From contig JAENPR010000520.1 of the NCBI GenBank assembly GCA_018135685.1, positions 62,001 to 126,000 of the forward strand: DNA of 64,000 nt, written 5' to 3'. The stretch is from Themeda triandra (taxonomy: Eukaryota; Streptophyta; Magnoliopsida; Poales; Poaceae). The position numbers and the translations under genes are program-made. The notes under the pieces were generated by a model. It searched no databases. It was not told the DNA's origin and worked only from the letters and a program-made list of their open reading frames with translations. Positions 44,133 to 54,788 of this stretch are shown here, one piece after another; position 1 is the stretch's first letter, and each line of letters starts with the position of its first letter.

Positions 44133-45445
44133 TTTTTGAGGGGAAACAGGAGGGGGTGTACCCCTACTGTGTTTTTATTGAAAGCAATAAACAGTTTTTA
44201 CAAACCGGGTTTAAGACACCCAAAAGGAAATGAAAAAAATCAAGAAGATTACACATAAGCTTCTAGCCATTGAGACATTTGGGGGGCTACACTAATTTTT
44301 GCTCTTAGTATAACTAAAGCAAACTCCTTCTTAAAGACTGTCTTGCAACGTTGCACTGTTGGTGGAATGTGCCTGAAGATAGCATCATTTCGAACTGACC
44401 AGATTGCCCAACTCATTGTGATTATGATTTCCATGAAGAATTCAACTCGTAGCTGCAGTCTGAAGGAATCCAAAGTGCCAAAAGGATCCAATGGCGCCAG
44501 AGCCTGAATTTGCAGATTTAGAGTTCCCCAACAGTCCTGAGCAAAGGGGCAAGAGATGAATAGATGGATCAAGGTTTCATCTTGTGTGTGATCACAGAGC
44601 ACACATGTATAATCATTAAGAACCATTGTTTTCCTTCGTAGAAGCTCCCTTGTGCTAAGTCTATCATTCAATAACAGCCAAAAGAAGAACTTTCTTTTAT
44701 TTTGACACTTTGATCTCCAAAGCCACCTGAAAGCTGGATGAACTTGCCTGGTGCCCATTAGCTGAACATAAGTTTTCTTTGAGGAAAAGATATTGGAATT
44801 CCAAATATAAGACCAGGAATCTGGAGCATCCTGTAACTGAACTGCCCCTATTATCAAAATCAGATCATTGTACTCATCAAAAGCTTCTTCAGACAGAGGC
44901 AAGTGAAAAAGCTGGTGAAGATGCTCAGAATTGCAAACCTGCTGCACTGTGCTATATTTGTTTTTAACAAAAGAGAACAGATGGGGCATTGAGTTATTGA
45001 GAGAATTTCCATTCCATGAATCCAGCCAGAATAAGCAAGAAGTACCATTGAAAACTGTAGCCATTGCCAATCCTTTAAAAAGATGCAAATGTTTGACAAC
45101 ATCACGCCACCAGAATGAGCCTTTGTTGTTCTTGATTGGTGGCTTTCCATTTGCATATCTTGTAGCCCATACTAAGTGCACCCAAGGCACATCTATCCTG
45201 TTGTAGAATTTGTGTAAATTCTTCAATAGCAGACTTTGATTATGTGTTTGCAGATTCAGAATGCCTAATCCTCCATTTTCTTTAGAAAGACAAGCCAAGG
45301 GCCAGGCAGCTTTAGGTGGTTTTCTGTTATTAGCATCAGAACCCCTCCACAAACAGTGTCTTCTGAAAGCATCAATTTGTTTGATCACTGTTTTTGGTAA
45401 TCTATAAGTTGACATGGTGAAGGTTGGCAAAGCACTGAAAACAGC
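44133..45445 (-). mobile_element. 5'-truncated L1-type LINE, ORF2 C-terminal part
   Basis: CTTGTGAACTTTGTTT at 44117-44132 and 45446-45461 is the target duplication, with the A-tail (plus-strand T-run) on the left. The minus-strand frame (about 395 codons, open to a stop near 44249) is the C-terminal region of LINE ORF2. It contains a segment around STYRLPKTVIKQIDAFRRHC, GGLGILNLQTHNQSLLLKNL, and the zinc-binding-RVT region WRSKCQNKRKFFFWLLLNDR with CVLCDHTQDETLIHLFISC. Endonuclease and reverse-transcriptase motifs are absent through truncation. The apparent start in the flanking duplication is not genuine. Confidence 0.93.
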
Positions 45446-45461
45446 TTGTGAACTTTGTTTC

Positions 45462-46150
45462 ACTGATGCTTTGAATATTTCTGTAAATTACAAAAAACTC
45501 TTATGCATTCAGGATTCAAACATTTGCTCATATGTATTTGCTCATATGTACTGCCATGGTTGACGCGCACCATGATTCCAAAATAACAAAAAAAAAGGGA
45601 GGATCATTTGCTCATATGTATTTGCTCATATGAGCAAATGAAGGCCAATGCACCATGCTGTACTCTCCAAAATTACAAAAAACTCTTATGCATTCAGGTT
45701 TCAAACATTTGGGCTTGTGCACCAAAGCTGCTATTGAATTAGTGCGAAGCAGTTTAACAGCATGTAAGCCGGCCGCGTTATTAATCACAAAAAGCTAGTG
45801 GCCGGGTCTTCGTGTGGGCTGCCGCATCAGCGGGCGCACATGCTTGCAGCTAGCCAGCTACTAGCTGTTGGGCAGTGGGTACGTCGGGCAGGCCGCCACA
45901 ATCCACCCCACCACCGTCGCTTGTGGGCATTCTTGATCTGTCTGCGTATCCAATATGCCTATGGCTGTCCATGGTTTATAGATTTGTACATCCCAATACC
46001 TACTATGCCTAACTATCTGTCATTGCAATCGCATAAATCGATCTCATCATTTTGTGGTTGATTGAGGATGACTGTGATCTGAAACTACACGTACATGCAA
46101 ATTCTCTGTGATGGGTTTAGAATTGAACGGAGTGCGAGGGAACAGCTGAC
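45462..46150. other. Repeat-rich spacer homologous to 56640-57077
   Basis: There is no gene. CTTATGCATTCAGG-containing 38-bp repeats stand at about 45489 and 45672. GCGCACATGCTTGCAGCTA and GATCCACCCCACC-type phrases match the sequence before the gypsy element (56800-57060), showing that the A6 and A7 units continue in parallel here. Confidence 0.6.
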
Positions 46151-46919
46151 CTCACAGATTGGGTGCCACTAAGATCTTATATGAGCACTCCATCACATCC
46201 TATAAAGCCTCCTAAATGGTATGAAATTAAATGTGGTCAGAAGATAAGAAAGAGTAGTAGGATGGTATGCGCGTGGCATCCATTGGATAAGTCGATCGCG
46301 TGTCCCATATATATATTCCATATTTTTCCAAGTCTTGGATGTCACTATTTATGAGCCTTCAACCTCTTCATCAGGCTACCCCTTATTATATTAGTGCTGT
46401 GCGCACTCCATCTCGTCTCTTCTCTAGAAGTGTTGTAGGTGCTTGGCTATATTTGTAACTGTGTAAGCCTAACTAACCAATGGTCCAATGCTGCATTGGC
46501 GACCAGATGATGTTCATTAATCATCACTATCACTACCGGAATCGGCTTATTTGCCGATGGCCGCGGAGTTTGCCGATGGCAAAGTGTTCAGCCATCGGGA
46601 AACTACCGGCTTTGCCGATGGCAAAGTACGACCATAGGCAAACCAGTGTTTGCCGACGGCCCAGCCATCGGCAAAGCATGGCCATGGGCAAAGCCATTCT
46701 TTGCCGATGGCCAGGCCATCGGCAAACTATAGCCATCGGCAAACCCTTATTTTTGCCGATGGCCGGCCATCGGCAAAGCCGGTGCCACGTGGCTGCCTCG
46801 GGAGCTGCCGGGCCCACCGGGCTTTGCCGATGGCCGGCCATCGGCAAAGCATCTTCTTTGCCGACGGCCATCACAGCCGTCGGCAAAGTTTGATTTTTTT
46901 GTTTTTTCGTGCCCATTTT

Positions 46920-47800
46920 TTTTTTTGTGGTGCCTTCCTACACCAAATACAACCCAACTTCAAAAATTGGAACCATTTTGAGTTTTTTTCCTATATTTCG
47001 TTAATTATTTTTGTTTCTTTGCAATTTTTCGGCGACTCCAAATTTGAACCGCAGGTATATGAAAAAATGGAAATTTTGATTCGAAACATGGTATTCATGA
47101 TCCTCGGAGTATGTTGAGACCGTATCTAGGATCTCGCATGAAATTACGACCATGTTGGCGTCGTAACGTGGGGAGTCACGTGCGCGAAAAATGTTTTTAA
47201 ATTATATTAAATCCAAACGAAGTCCGAAATTGACGAAACTTGACGAGTTGTGTGGCCATGGCATGCGGAGTCGTGGTAAAAATTTCAAAAAGTTTCGAGC
47301 AAGTTGTCACGTCGGATGGCCAAAACCTAGACATCTCCACATGTGATCACTTGTGGAGATATGTGGAGATGTCTGGGTTTTGGGCATCCGACATCACAAC
47401 TTGCTCAAAACTTTTTTGATTTTTTTACTACGGCCTCCACATGCGATGACGACATAACTCGTCAAGTTTCGTCAATTTCGGACTTCATATGGATTTTATA
47501 TAATTTTAAAACACTTTTCACGCACGTAACTCCTCATGTTACGGCACCAACATGGTCGTAATTTCATGCGAGGTCCTAGATACGGCCTCAACATACTCGG
47601 GAATCATGAATATCATCTTTCGAATCAAAAAATCCCATTATTTCATGTACCTGCAGGTTCAAATTTGGAGTCGCTGGAAAAATACAAAGTAATGAAATAA
47701 TTCACGAAATATAGCTAAAAAGCTCAAAATTGTCCCAACTTTTGAAACTGAGATGTATTTGGTATATGAAGGCACCAGAAAAAAATTGGGAAGAAAAAAA
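46920..47800. repeat. Large inverted repeat inside the CACTA, arms of about 420 bp
   Basis: The two halves are imperfect reverse complements about a centre near 47345 (CATCTCCACATGTGATCACT / TTGTGGAGATATGTGGAGATG region). Outer arms contain AATTGGAACCATTTTGAG versus CTCAAAATTGTCCCAACTT; inner arms contain GTCAAGTTTCGTCAATTTCG and its complement. Transcription would give a hairpin of several hundred base pairs. Confidence 0.85.
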
Positions 47801-48266
47801 AAAAAAAAACAGTTTGCCGACGGCCTTAAAAAGGCCGTCGGCAAAGTTAGTTTGCCGATGGCCGGGCCCAGAGGGCAATCGGCAAAGAAATGAAAAAAAA
47901 AAGGAAACGGGCGCACCTAAATGGCCCAACCGGCCGGCCCAGCAAGCCCCTACCCCAACCCTAACTCATCCCGGCGCCCCCACCCCCGCCGCCGCAGCCC
48001 ACCCTAACTCATCTTTCTCCTCAAAGACTCGCCAGCCGCACTTCTCTTCTCCGGCTCTCCTTCCCTCGGTCCCTCTCCCATCCTCACTACCTCGACGGCC
48101 ATGGCGGCGGGGCGGCCTCGCTCGAGCGCGCCCGGAGGCGGTGGGACACGCGCCATGGCGGCGTGGCGGTGGCAGGGTGGCCTCGCGCACGCGACCACAT
48201 AGGAGAAGGGCGGCGGCACAGCAGCTCCCCACTCCCCCAGTCACCGTGGCCTGACGCCGCGGCGAG

Positions 48267-48409
48267 ATGGCCTCGACCTGCTTCCGCGCCGCCGCTCGCG
48301 TGGCCTCCGCCTCCACCGCCAGCCGCCTCCTGCGCTCCGCTCCACTGGTGGCAGCGAGCGCTGGAGAGGAGATCCATCCCGTGGCCTGGCCCGATCCCTT
48401 CGCTGCTCG
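48267..48409 (+). pseudogene. Captured first exon, mitochondrial-type presequence, in the CACTA
   Basis: ATG at 48267 opens 47 codons beginning MASTCFRAAARVASASTASR followed by LLRSAP. This is an Arg/Ala/Ser-rich N-terminus without acidic residues, like a mitochondrial targeting peptide. The exon ends at CTCG|GTAAGG (48409/48410), a good donor. Upstream is a CT-rich leader (48020-48100). The parent gene is not certain; small plant mitochondrial proteins start similarly. No later exon was found, so it is a captured 5' fragment. Confidence 0.55.
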
Positions 48410-50640
48410 GTAAGGATCCCCCTGGACGGATCGGTTCCCCCCTCTCGCTCTGGTGAATCGCAGCAGCCACTCTGTTGTTCCGAAATCCAATCCGCCCGCC
48501 GCCGGCGGCGGCGGCGGTGCTCTCGATTTCTTCCGTTTTGTTCGTTTTGATGATTGCTTGCTTGCCGTGCCGCATCGTGCAAGGAACAGGATGTACTAAC
48601 TCGTGCGCTACCGGTTTAGGATTGATTCGTCGCCACGTTTGGGATTGGTTGAGAGGTTGGGGATGGCGCGTCACCTGATTAGCCCCGCAACGGCGTGCCG
48701 AGGCCGCGGTTTCGTTAGGCCCGGGTTTCGGCTGCCTTCTCCTCCTTCCATGTGATTCCACCGCCCCTATCTAAACTCTAGTCCGCAATCACGCCCTCCG
48801 TCTCTCGTGTCTCCAATCTTCTTCTTCCAGTCCTTCGAGTCACTGTACTTGTTAGACCAAGCTAGCATGTATACTAATATGAACTTCGATAGGCACCGAA
48901 ATTATCGTAGACCAGCTGTTTTTTCCATTGTACATTCATTCATGTTAGATTATATTGTACATTCAACACTTTTATTTATGCTCATTAGTGTAACCTAGCA
49001 CAAGCTCTCAATGGGGATTATCGGTTACATGTCTCAGCTTATTTTCTTAGGTCAAGTAGCAAGTAGGTGATGACTGTGCCTTTGAGCGAGTCCAGCTGCT
49101 CAATTTGATTATCAGTTACATGTCTCGCATCACTTTAGTATGAATTTGTCTGTGTATTGGAAATTGTCATGTAGGATAAAGAATTGGGATATGATAGCAA
49201 CTTGCCATCTTGTTTTGAAGAGCCTATTGCTCACTTGTCGTGATCTTGCAATTTCCGATTGACTTGGAACAACATGACGAGAAGAGTGCACCGATGGGTC
49301 GGCTTTCTCAAGAACTACAACTACTCGCAAAAAGCTCTTGCTTGTGAGTACTTAAAATTCTCTTATGCTGAACTTGATAGAGTTGCGGTAGTGAAGATCA
49401 TCATTTCTTCGATGTTCATGCAATGTATTGAAGAATGCACCTGATCTAGTGGTACAGTGATCTTGAACTATGCCAATAACTCCAACTGCATAGTGTTTTT
49501 TTTTGTTAATGGGTGGTCGAATTAGTAGAATGACTGCCTTGTTAATGTGATTTTTTTCCATCTTTCCTACAAATATTGAGGATTATTACTACCATATACA
49601 ACATATTCAGAATAATCTCATCGGTTCATTTGATCGAGAATGTGTCGTTTATCTCGTGATGTGACAATGAGTGAACAACCAATGCTCCATCTATACTTGT
49701 GAGTTTGAGAGGAACAAGGCAGGTTACTTTTTGTAACAAAGCAGCTATGAAAATGAAGTAGCTAAATATATATAGGTCTCGTATAGTGTACATCGCTTGC
49801 ACAACCATAGTATGGAAGCCATCTTTGCTTGTCATGTGCGTTTGAATATAGGTCCGCATTTGCATTGTGCCTCGGGAACATTTACACATTAAATTTGTTT
49901 GATTCTACATCTTCTCCGGGTTTGCGGAGTTATTAATCAATGATAGGATATTCACTTGAGTGGTGCCTCGCATTACGGAGTGCACGCCTACTTTTGTATA
50001 GACTTGAGTGATTTCGATTCCCTGTATCCAACTCAATGCAATTCTGTTTGAGAACCTTGCATTCCTTTTGTGATGCTATTTGTTCATTATTCTTTGAGAT
50101 AAACTCTAGTATCTTTAGAGAAGCTCATCCTTCTATGGTTTCATGTGCTTGCAGTCTGCTAAAAACTGCAGATAAAAGCAAGAGTATCTTCAACATTATT
50201 GAAGGTTTGTGATTTGGAATTCATGTTACCTAGTAATACAATTCTTGATGTTCCCTGTTCTATGGCCATCCCATGCTTCATAGTTTTTATATACTTGTCA
50301 AAAAATTAGTTTCTTGCGGTTGAACCGTTGAAGGACAAGATGGTTCCCCTTGCCATGTTTTTTTCGCTTGGTATCACAAGTTTGAACTTTTGTCCCCTTT
50401 GCGAGATGTTACCAAGTATGTTGATCAAACTGGACCAGCTCAATTTTTGCCCAATTTTTGTTAGTTTTCATGGACATGTCCTATGCTAAACTTTGATCAC
50501 CGCTAGGATTAGCCTTTCTCTTGATTAGGTACTTCAAACAAGGACTAGTTTAATGTTACATGACAATTGTTTCGATAGATGAGCACTTTTGTGTATGTGA
50601 ATCAATCTGTGGATACAGTTTTTTATTTTTTTTAAAGAAA
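48410..50640 (+). other. CACTA interior, intron-like sequence
   Basis: Downstream of the captured exon, the AT-rich sequence (48.7-50.6 kb) has no legible exon or transposase domain. It may be intron of the captured gene plus element body. Confidence 0.4.
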
Positions 50641-51301
50641 ATATCCCTCTTTGCCGATGGCTTACCATCGGCAAAAAAATTTCAAAAAATAAAAATAAAA
50701 AAGACTTTGCCGATGGCCGCGTCCACGTTAGCCATCGGCAAAGTCGCTGTCAGCCCACGTGGCCATCGGCTGATGTGGCGGGTTTGCCGATGGCCCACGT
50801 GGCCATCGGCAAAGGTTTGCCGATGGCGATATCAGTGGCCATCGGCAAACCCGGCTTTGCCGATGGGGGTTTGCCGATGGCCACGTCAGATTGCCATCGG
50901 CAAACTCTTTGCCGATGGCAAAACGGGCTTTGCCGATGGCGGCCGGCCATCGGCAAAAAACGCGATTCCGGTAGTGTATGCTTGATAGTGTTTTTTAGAA
51001 TGAGAGGTGGCAGGAAATTAATTGGAAGTCACCAGGATTGAATTTGTGAGTGGAGACCATTGTAGGAGATTAACAGTATTTTATAGGATTCAGCTGATCC
51101 TCAAAACCAGACCAGCCCACGTCCGTCCTTGAGTGCAGTCGAAAATGTTATTGTAACCAATTCTGGCAGAGATAGCACCAAAAAAGAGAGGTTGATATAC
51201 GTATGCATGACTTGTAATGTGTAAGGGAAGCTTTAGTGCTGACTCTAAGCTTTTCAGTCCACGTAATGCGAACACAGGCTTCATTTGCATTGGTTTGCAA
51301 T

Positions 51302-52092
51302 GTTGGGGGCTAATAACATCCCAACATCTTTGAAACAATGTTGGGGATAGTGCGTCAAATGGCTGCCTAGTGGTAGCAAGTTTTATATGTGGGCTGTTTC
51401 AGCCATTTGTTGGGCAGTGTGGAAAGCATGTAATACTGCTTGTTTTGATGGAAAGTTGAACCCTGTTGAAATTATTTGCCATGCGGGGGCTCTAATGAGA
51501 TTGAACTATGAAAAAATTATCGTCATTTTATTGTTTTCATGTGCATCCTTGAAATGAATCTGTAGCGTTAGCACGGGCACTATACTAGTATGGGGAGGTG
51601 GACAAACAGCTGGCAATCAATGGAGTGAACACCATGGTCAGGGTGGCGCCGACCTTACTGCAGCAGGAGAGGCGCCAAGACAATGATGGCGGGAGGCTGC
51701 TGAACAAGGCACATGAGGAAGAACAAGACTGGGGGTGCAATCACCCTGATGGTGGAGAATGAAAAATTGCATTTGAGATGAAACTCTGTCAAAACTTCTC
51801 TGTTTTTGGGGCCGAGTGTGGCCGTTCCTTGCCTTGAGCACTTGTGGATGTAATAACTTTCCCAACTGTCTTTCTTTCTCCTGGGTGCGAGTGATGCCCC
51901 AGCGTAAGGTTTAGAAACCGTAGTGGTTGGTGTTGGTTCCCGTTGTTGTCTGCCTCTGACTCAGAGTGCAGAAACGTGGAGGTTCGACATGCTGGATTTT
52001 CTCTTTTCTGCTCTGTTTTTTCTCTTCCATAACTCATGTATTTCCGTTAATCTGATTAATGAAAATGGGGCATCGTCCTCTTATGGAAAAAA
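51302..52092 (+). mobile_element. LINE 3' end remnant containing a Helitron 3' terminus
   Basis: At about 51360-51500 the plus strand reads WAVSAICWAVWKACNTACFD, the conserved C-terminal W..A..W..WK.RN segment of LINE ORF2. The LINE 3' UTR continues from about 51600 to AATGAAAATGGGGCATCGTCC (split after GGGG) and an A-run at about 52085-52092. Between them, 51515-51588 matches the last 75 bp of Helitron H2: GTAGCGTTAGCACGGG and CACTATACTAG followed by T. So a Helitron end is embedded in or fused to the LINE. Confidence 0.7.
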
Positions 52093-54788
52093 TTTGCATT
52101 GGAATACAATGTACAGATTGACAGAGATGTATGGGAGGTCTTTGCATCTTTATCTGAATCAGATAATGAGCAATTATGTAAACCCTTTTTGGAGGAAGAA
52201 GTTTTCATGGCCTTGAAACAAATGGAGAAAAATAAGGCTCCTGGCCCTGACAAAATACCAATTGAGTTTTATCAAGCTTGTTGGAAAATCATATGTTACT
52301 ATTTGATGATTTTCACAATGCAAAAGTTGACATTAGTAGAATCAACTATGGTATTATTACCCTCTTGCCTAAGGTATCGATTTGCAAGAATCAGCAATAT
52401 AGACCTATTTGCCTCTTAAACTGTCTGTACAAGTTGATTACTAAAACCCTGACAATTAGGATTGAGAGTTGTGCTGATAAGCTGATACACTCGGTTCAGA
52501 CTGCATTTATGAAAGGGAGGAATATAATGTCAGGGGTGATGGTGCTACATGAGATTATTCATGAAACCAAGATCAAAAAGGAATGTGGAATTATTCTCAA
52601 GTTGGACTTCGAAAAGGCGTATGATAAAGTCAGCTGGAAGTTACTATTTGCATGTCTTGAGGCTAGAGGCTTTAATAGCAAATGGATTAGTTGGATAAAA
52701 CAAGTAGTGACAGGAGGTACTGTTAGTGTAAAGATGAATGGTACAGTGGGTCAGTACATTAAAAGCTATAAGGGGGTAAGGCAAGGAGATCCCTTGTCAC
52801 CAATTTTATTCAACTTTGTGGCTGACTACCTTACCAGGATGGTACACAAAGTTCAGAGAAATGGTTTGGTGGGTGGATTAGTTGATCACATTATTCCCAA
52901 GGGAGTAGCCATCTTACAATATGCTGATGACACCATTGTGTGTCTAAAGCAAGATGTGGAGGGGGCTAGAAACATGAAGCTATTATTATATCTATTTGAG
53001 TTACTCTCTGGTCTTAAAATAAACTTCAACAAGAGTGAGGTGGTGGTGATTAATGACCCGGGGAGATTGCTCTTTGAATATGCTGAAATCTTCGGTTGTC
53101 AAATTACTCAATTTCCTATCAAGTATGCGGGGTGCCTATCAGCCCAGGCCGCATGTGGTGGATTGGACCCGAGTGTTGGAAAAAAATGCCAAGAGGTTGG
53201 ACATATGGAAGGGATCTTCTATGTCAATAGCGGGAGATCAACTCTCATTACCTCTAGCCGAACAAAGACTCCCCTTTACCATATGTCGATATATAGGATG
53301 CCAAAATCTATTATCAAGGCTATGGACAAAACAAGAAGAACCTTTTTTTGGCAAGGTGGCCACACTAAAAGAAAATACCACCTTGTGAGATGGGTGAAAG
53401 TATGCAAAAGCAAGAAGAAAGGTGGATTGGGCATTAAGGACATCAACCTTATCAATGTTAGCCTCCTATGTAAATGGTGGTGGAAACTAGAAAAAGAATC
53501 TGGAATATGGCAAGACATTGTTTCATACAAATATCTTAGAAAGAATTCAGTCACATCAGTCCAACACAAACAGAATGACTCCCCCATTTGGGCTGATTTA
53601 CTCAAAATCAAGCATGTATATATGCAAGGTAGAAAAGTCATAGTCCGGAATGGGGAGAGTGTGAATGTTTGGTCGACACTTGGATTTATGATGAACCTCT
53701 ATCTTCTCTTTTTCCCGACTTGTTCAAGCCGTGTGAACAACACAACATAGCGTAGCTCAACTAGTGAAGGGAGAGAGAAATATAACTTTTAGTAGATGGC
53801 TTACTCCCGAGCTTGAAAACCGAGTGGAATATTCTTCTTCAAAATATTATGAAAACTAAGCTTGTCGAGGGGCAAGATGTGGTGCAGTGGAAGTTGAGCA
53901 CCAAGAAAAAGTTCTCTATAAAATCTACCTACAATGCCTTAATAAAAACTGACAATGGGCCATCTTTCAAATACATTTGGAAAGGGAAGATCCCAGCAAA
54001 AATAAAAATATTTTTGTGGCTTGTTGCCAATAATGCCATTTTGACAAAAGATAATTTGTTGAAGAGAAATTGGGTAGGGGAATCATCTTGTTATTTCTGT
54101 GGAATTGATGAAACTGTCAACCATCTCCTGTTTACCTGTCACATTTTGAAGTGTGTTTGGGGGGCTTTTGCTACTGCTGTAGGTGCTTCAGATATACCAA
54201 ACAACTTTGATCAATGTTGGTTTTGGCGTAAAAAATGGTTGGGCAAGTTTCAGCAATTCCATGCAATTGGAATTGGGGCCATATCTTGGGCTACTTGGAA
54301 GCTCGAAATGATGTTTGCTTTGAAGGGAAAAAATTCCGAATCCTCTAACCATTGTGAGTCATGCTTGTGCCTTGATGAATCATTGGGCGGTTTCTTGAAG
54401 ATAGAGGACAAGGAAGCACTTCTCATTTGGAGTTGATGCAATGTTCAAGACTGCTGTGAAGCTTTTGCAGGCGAAGACCCCGTCCCCAATACTGATGCTG
54501 CCAGCACCGAATGATGATGGGGAAGACGAAGATCCTGGACGACTGGCGCCTGAAGATGCAATGTGATCGAGCTGATTGAATCCCCTGCGCATGAAAGTAG
54601 TTTTGATGATGCTGTTGAACTATCCTGGGAGCCCTTCGTAGTAATCCTGTGTTAAGGCCTTTCTCTTGTAAACGGTCGTTCTCTGGACCGTCCTCTTTTG
54701 CTTTTTCCTGAACTGTCTCAAAACATGCTGATGTATTTCTGTTGCTATCAATGGGAATGGGGGATCCCCCCTTGGTTGAAAAAAAAAT
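52093..54788 (+). mobile_element. 5'-truncated L1-type LINE with broken reverse transcriptase ORF2
   Basis: It starts within the reverse-transcriptase domain. In order: FMALKQMEKNKAPGPDKIPI (about 52206), a frame change near 52290, YRPICLLNCLYKLITKTL, LDFEKAYDKVSW, GVRQGDPLSPILFN, and the catalytic YADD (in ILQYADDTIVC, about 52920). A further frame change lies near 53115, then KGGLGIKDINLINVSLLCKW, a break near 53750, and the C-terminal zinc-binding region (IPAKIKIFLWLVANNAILTK, CYFCGIDETVNHLLFTCHIL; 53960-54150). An A-tail ends at about 54788. The endonuclease domain is missing. Several frameshifts make it inactive. It lies 72 bp upstream of the A7 site. Confidence 0.92.

Larger units (their letters stand above)
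46531..50976. mobile_element. Complete CACTA element (4.4 kb), non-autonomous
   Basis: Terminal inverted repeats CACTACCGGAATCG and CGATTCCGGTAGTG, with a perfect 3-bp target duplication TAT at 46528-46530 and 50977-50979. Both ends carry dense GCCGATGGC/GCCATCGGC subterminal repeats (46550-46890 and 50650-50960), where a CACTA transposase would bind. The interior holds an inverted repeat of about 870 bp and a captured exon, but no transposase. It inserted between the promoter and the site of PHAS-like block B7. Confidence 0.95.
46150..51300 (+). ncRNA. PHAS-like block B7, split by a CACTA; miR2118-type site at 50995-51016
   Basis: The 5' part (46150-46530) has CTTATTATATTAGTGCTG as TATA-like region (about 46382-46395) and the shared CCAATGGTCCAATGCTGCATT (split: CCAATGGTCCAATG, CTGCATT). 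A 4.4-kb CACTA then separates it from its site. After the CACTA the block resumes with GCTTGATAGTGTTTT and the site core AGAATGAGAGGTGGCAGGAA (50997-51016), one base off the B consensus. The predicted cut is between 51006 and 51007. With promoter and site separated, transcription from the original start seems unlikely. Confidence 0.55.

Noticed and set aside
45446..45463. Start codon of the minus-strand LINE frame at 45463
   Set aside because: It falls in the flanking target duplication and is GTG, not ATG. The LINE is 5'-truncated and has no native start.
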